This document shows positions 63,985 through 64,000 of a DNA stretch of 64,000 bases, piece by piece. Within the stretch, counting starts at the first letter, position 1; every line of letters begins with the position of its first letter. This DNA is from Dyadobacter sp. 3J3 (lineage in GTDB: Bacteria > Bacteroidota > Bacteroidia > Cytophagales > Spirosomataceae). Below the pieces are notes generated by a model, which saw only the letters and a program-made list of their open reading frames with translations, was not told the DNA's origin and did not search any database. The stretch is from positions 395,017 through 459,016 of the forward strand of contig NZ_VTOL01000006.1 of NCBI RefSeq assembly GCF_009801115.1, read 5' to 3'. A program made the position numbers and the translations under genes.

Positions 63985-64000
63985 ATGAATCTTACCAAGG
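63985..64000 (+). CDS. Possible start of a further gene, cut by the window end
   Basis: ATGAATCTTACCAAGG at 63985 could begin the next gene (MNLTK...). Only five codons are visible, so this is a placeholder. It lies 75 bases after the YtxH-like gene on the same strand. Confidence 0.3.

Overview
The window looks like chromosomal DNA of a member of the Bacteroidota, most like Dyadobacter or another Cytophagales genus. This rests on the protein styles (NamZ/DUF1343, Haem_bd plus cytochrome P460, TPR-histidine kinases, TTG-N21-TAnnTTTG promoter spacing) and is a judgement, not a database result. About 53 genes or gene remnants are supported. I see no rRNA, tRNA, CRISPR array, transposase, integrase or phage structural gene.

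Layout. (1) 0-10.6 kb: two DJ-1/PfpI-type genes, one an AraC-type regulator; a decayed carboxylesterase tail; a GNAT-nitrilase fusion; a NamZ-type muramidase; an SDR reductase with its own AraC regulator; a GH3 glycosidase. (2) 10.6-17.3 kb: an AT-rich accessory island. It holds a HigB/HigA-type pair whose toxin has a nonsense codon, bracketed by imperfect direct repeats. Next come two cassette-like units bounded by matching GTTAG.../...CTAAC ends, one carrying a 602-aa orphan protein and the other AraC, DUF5519, NAD(P)-binding and membrane proteins. A 128-bp palindrome resembling an integron attC site separates them. (3) 17.3-28 kb: a Tat-exported molybdenum aldehyde oxidoreductase operon (paoABC type), an ABC-F protein, a frameshifted PAS histidine kinase with its response regulator, an F420-reductase-like dehydrogenase and an LpxR-like lipid A deacylase. 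(4) 28-64 kb: a long run of stress or detoxification-type genes. These include PoxB-MFS-porin, alpha/beta hydrolases, DUF417, SnoaL/NTF2 proteins, ABM monooxygenases, a CMD peroxidase-like protein, two Tat-type metallo-beta-lactamase paralogues, a GMC oxidoreductase, SulP and SLAC1 transporters, a haem/P460 protein and a class I aldolase. Two sigma-54 enhancer-binding proteins, one with three GAF sensors, sit in the middle.

Most notable signal: seven intergenic regions between 33.2 and 56.5 kb share an element. It is TCGCTA, about 12 AT-rich bases, then TCGCTA. A TGG(C/T)A sigma-54-like -24 box follows 53-54 bases downstream on the coding strand of the next gene. Four copies are strong (20-24 of 24 positions) and three are degenerate but keep the spacing. 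The pattern predicts one sigma-54 regulon. It would be driven by the enhancer-binding proteins at 48.5 and/or 50.1 kb and cover poxB-MFS-porin, two alpha/beta hydrolases, the CMD protein, an AraC regulator, DUF1348-SLAC1 and the haem/P460 pair. The signal that triggers it cannot be read from the sequence; GAF sensors and redox/hydrolytic targets suggest a small-molecule or redox stress.
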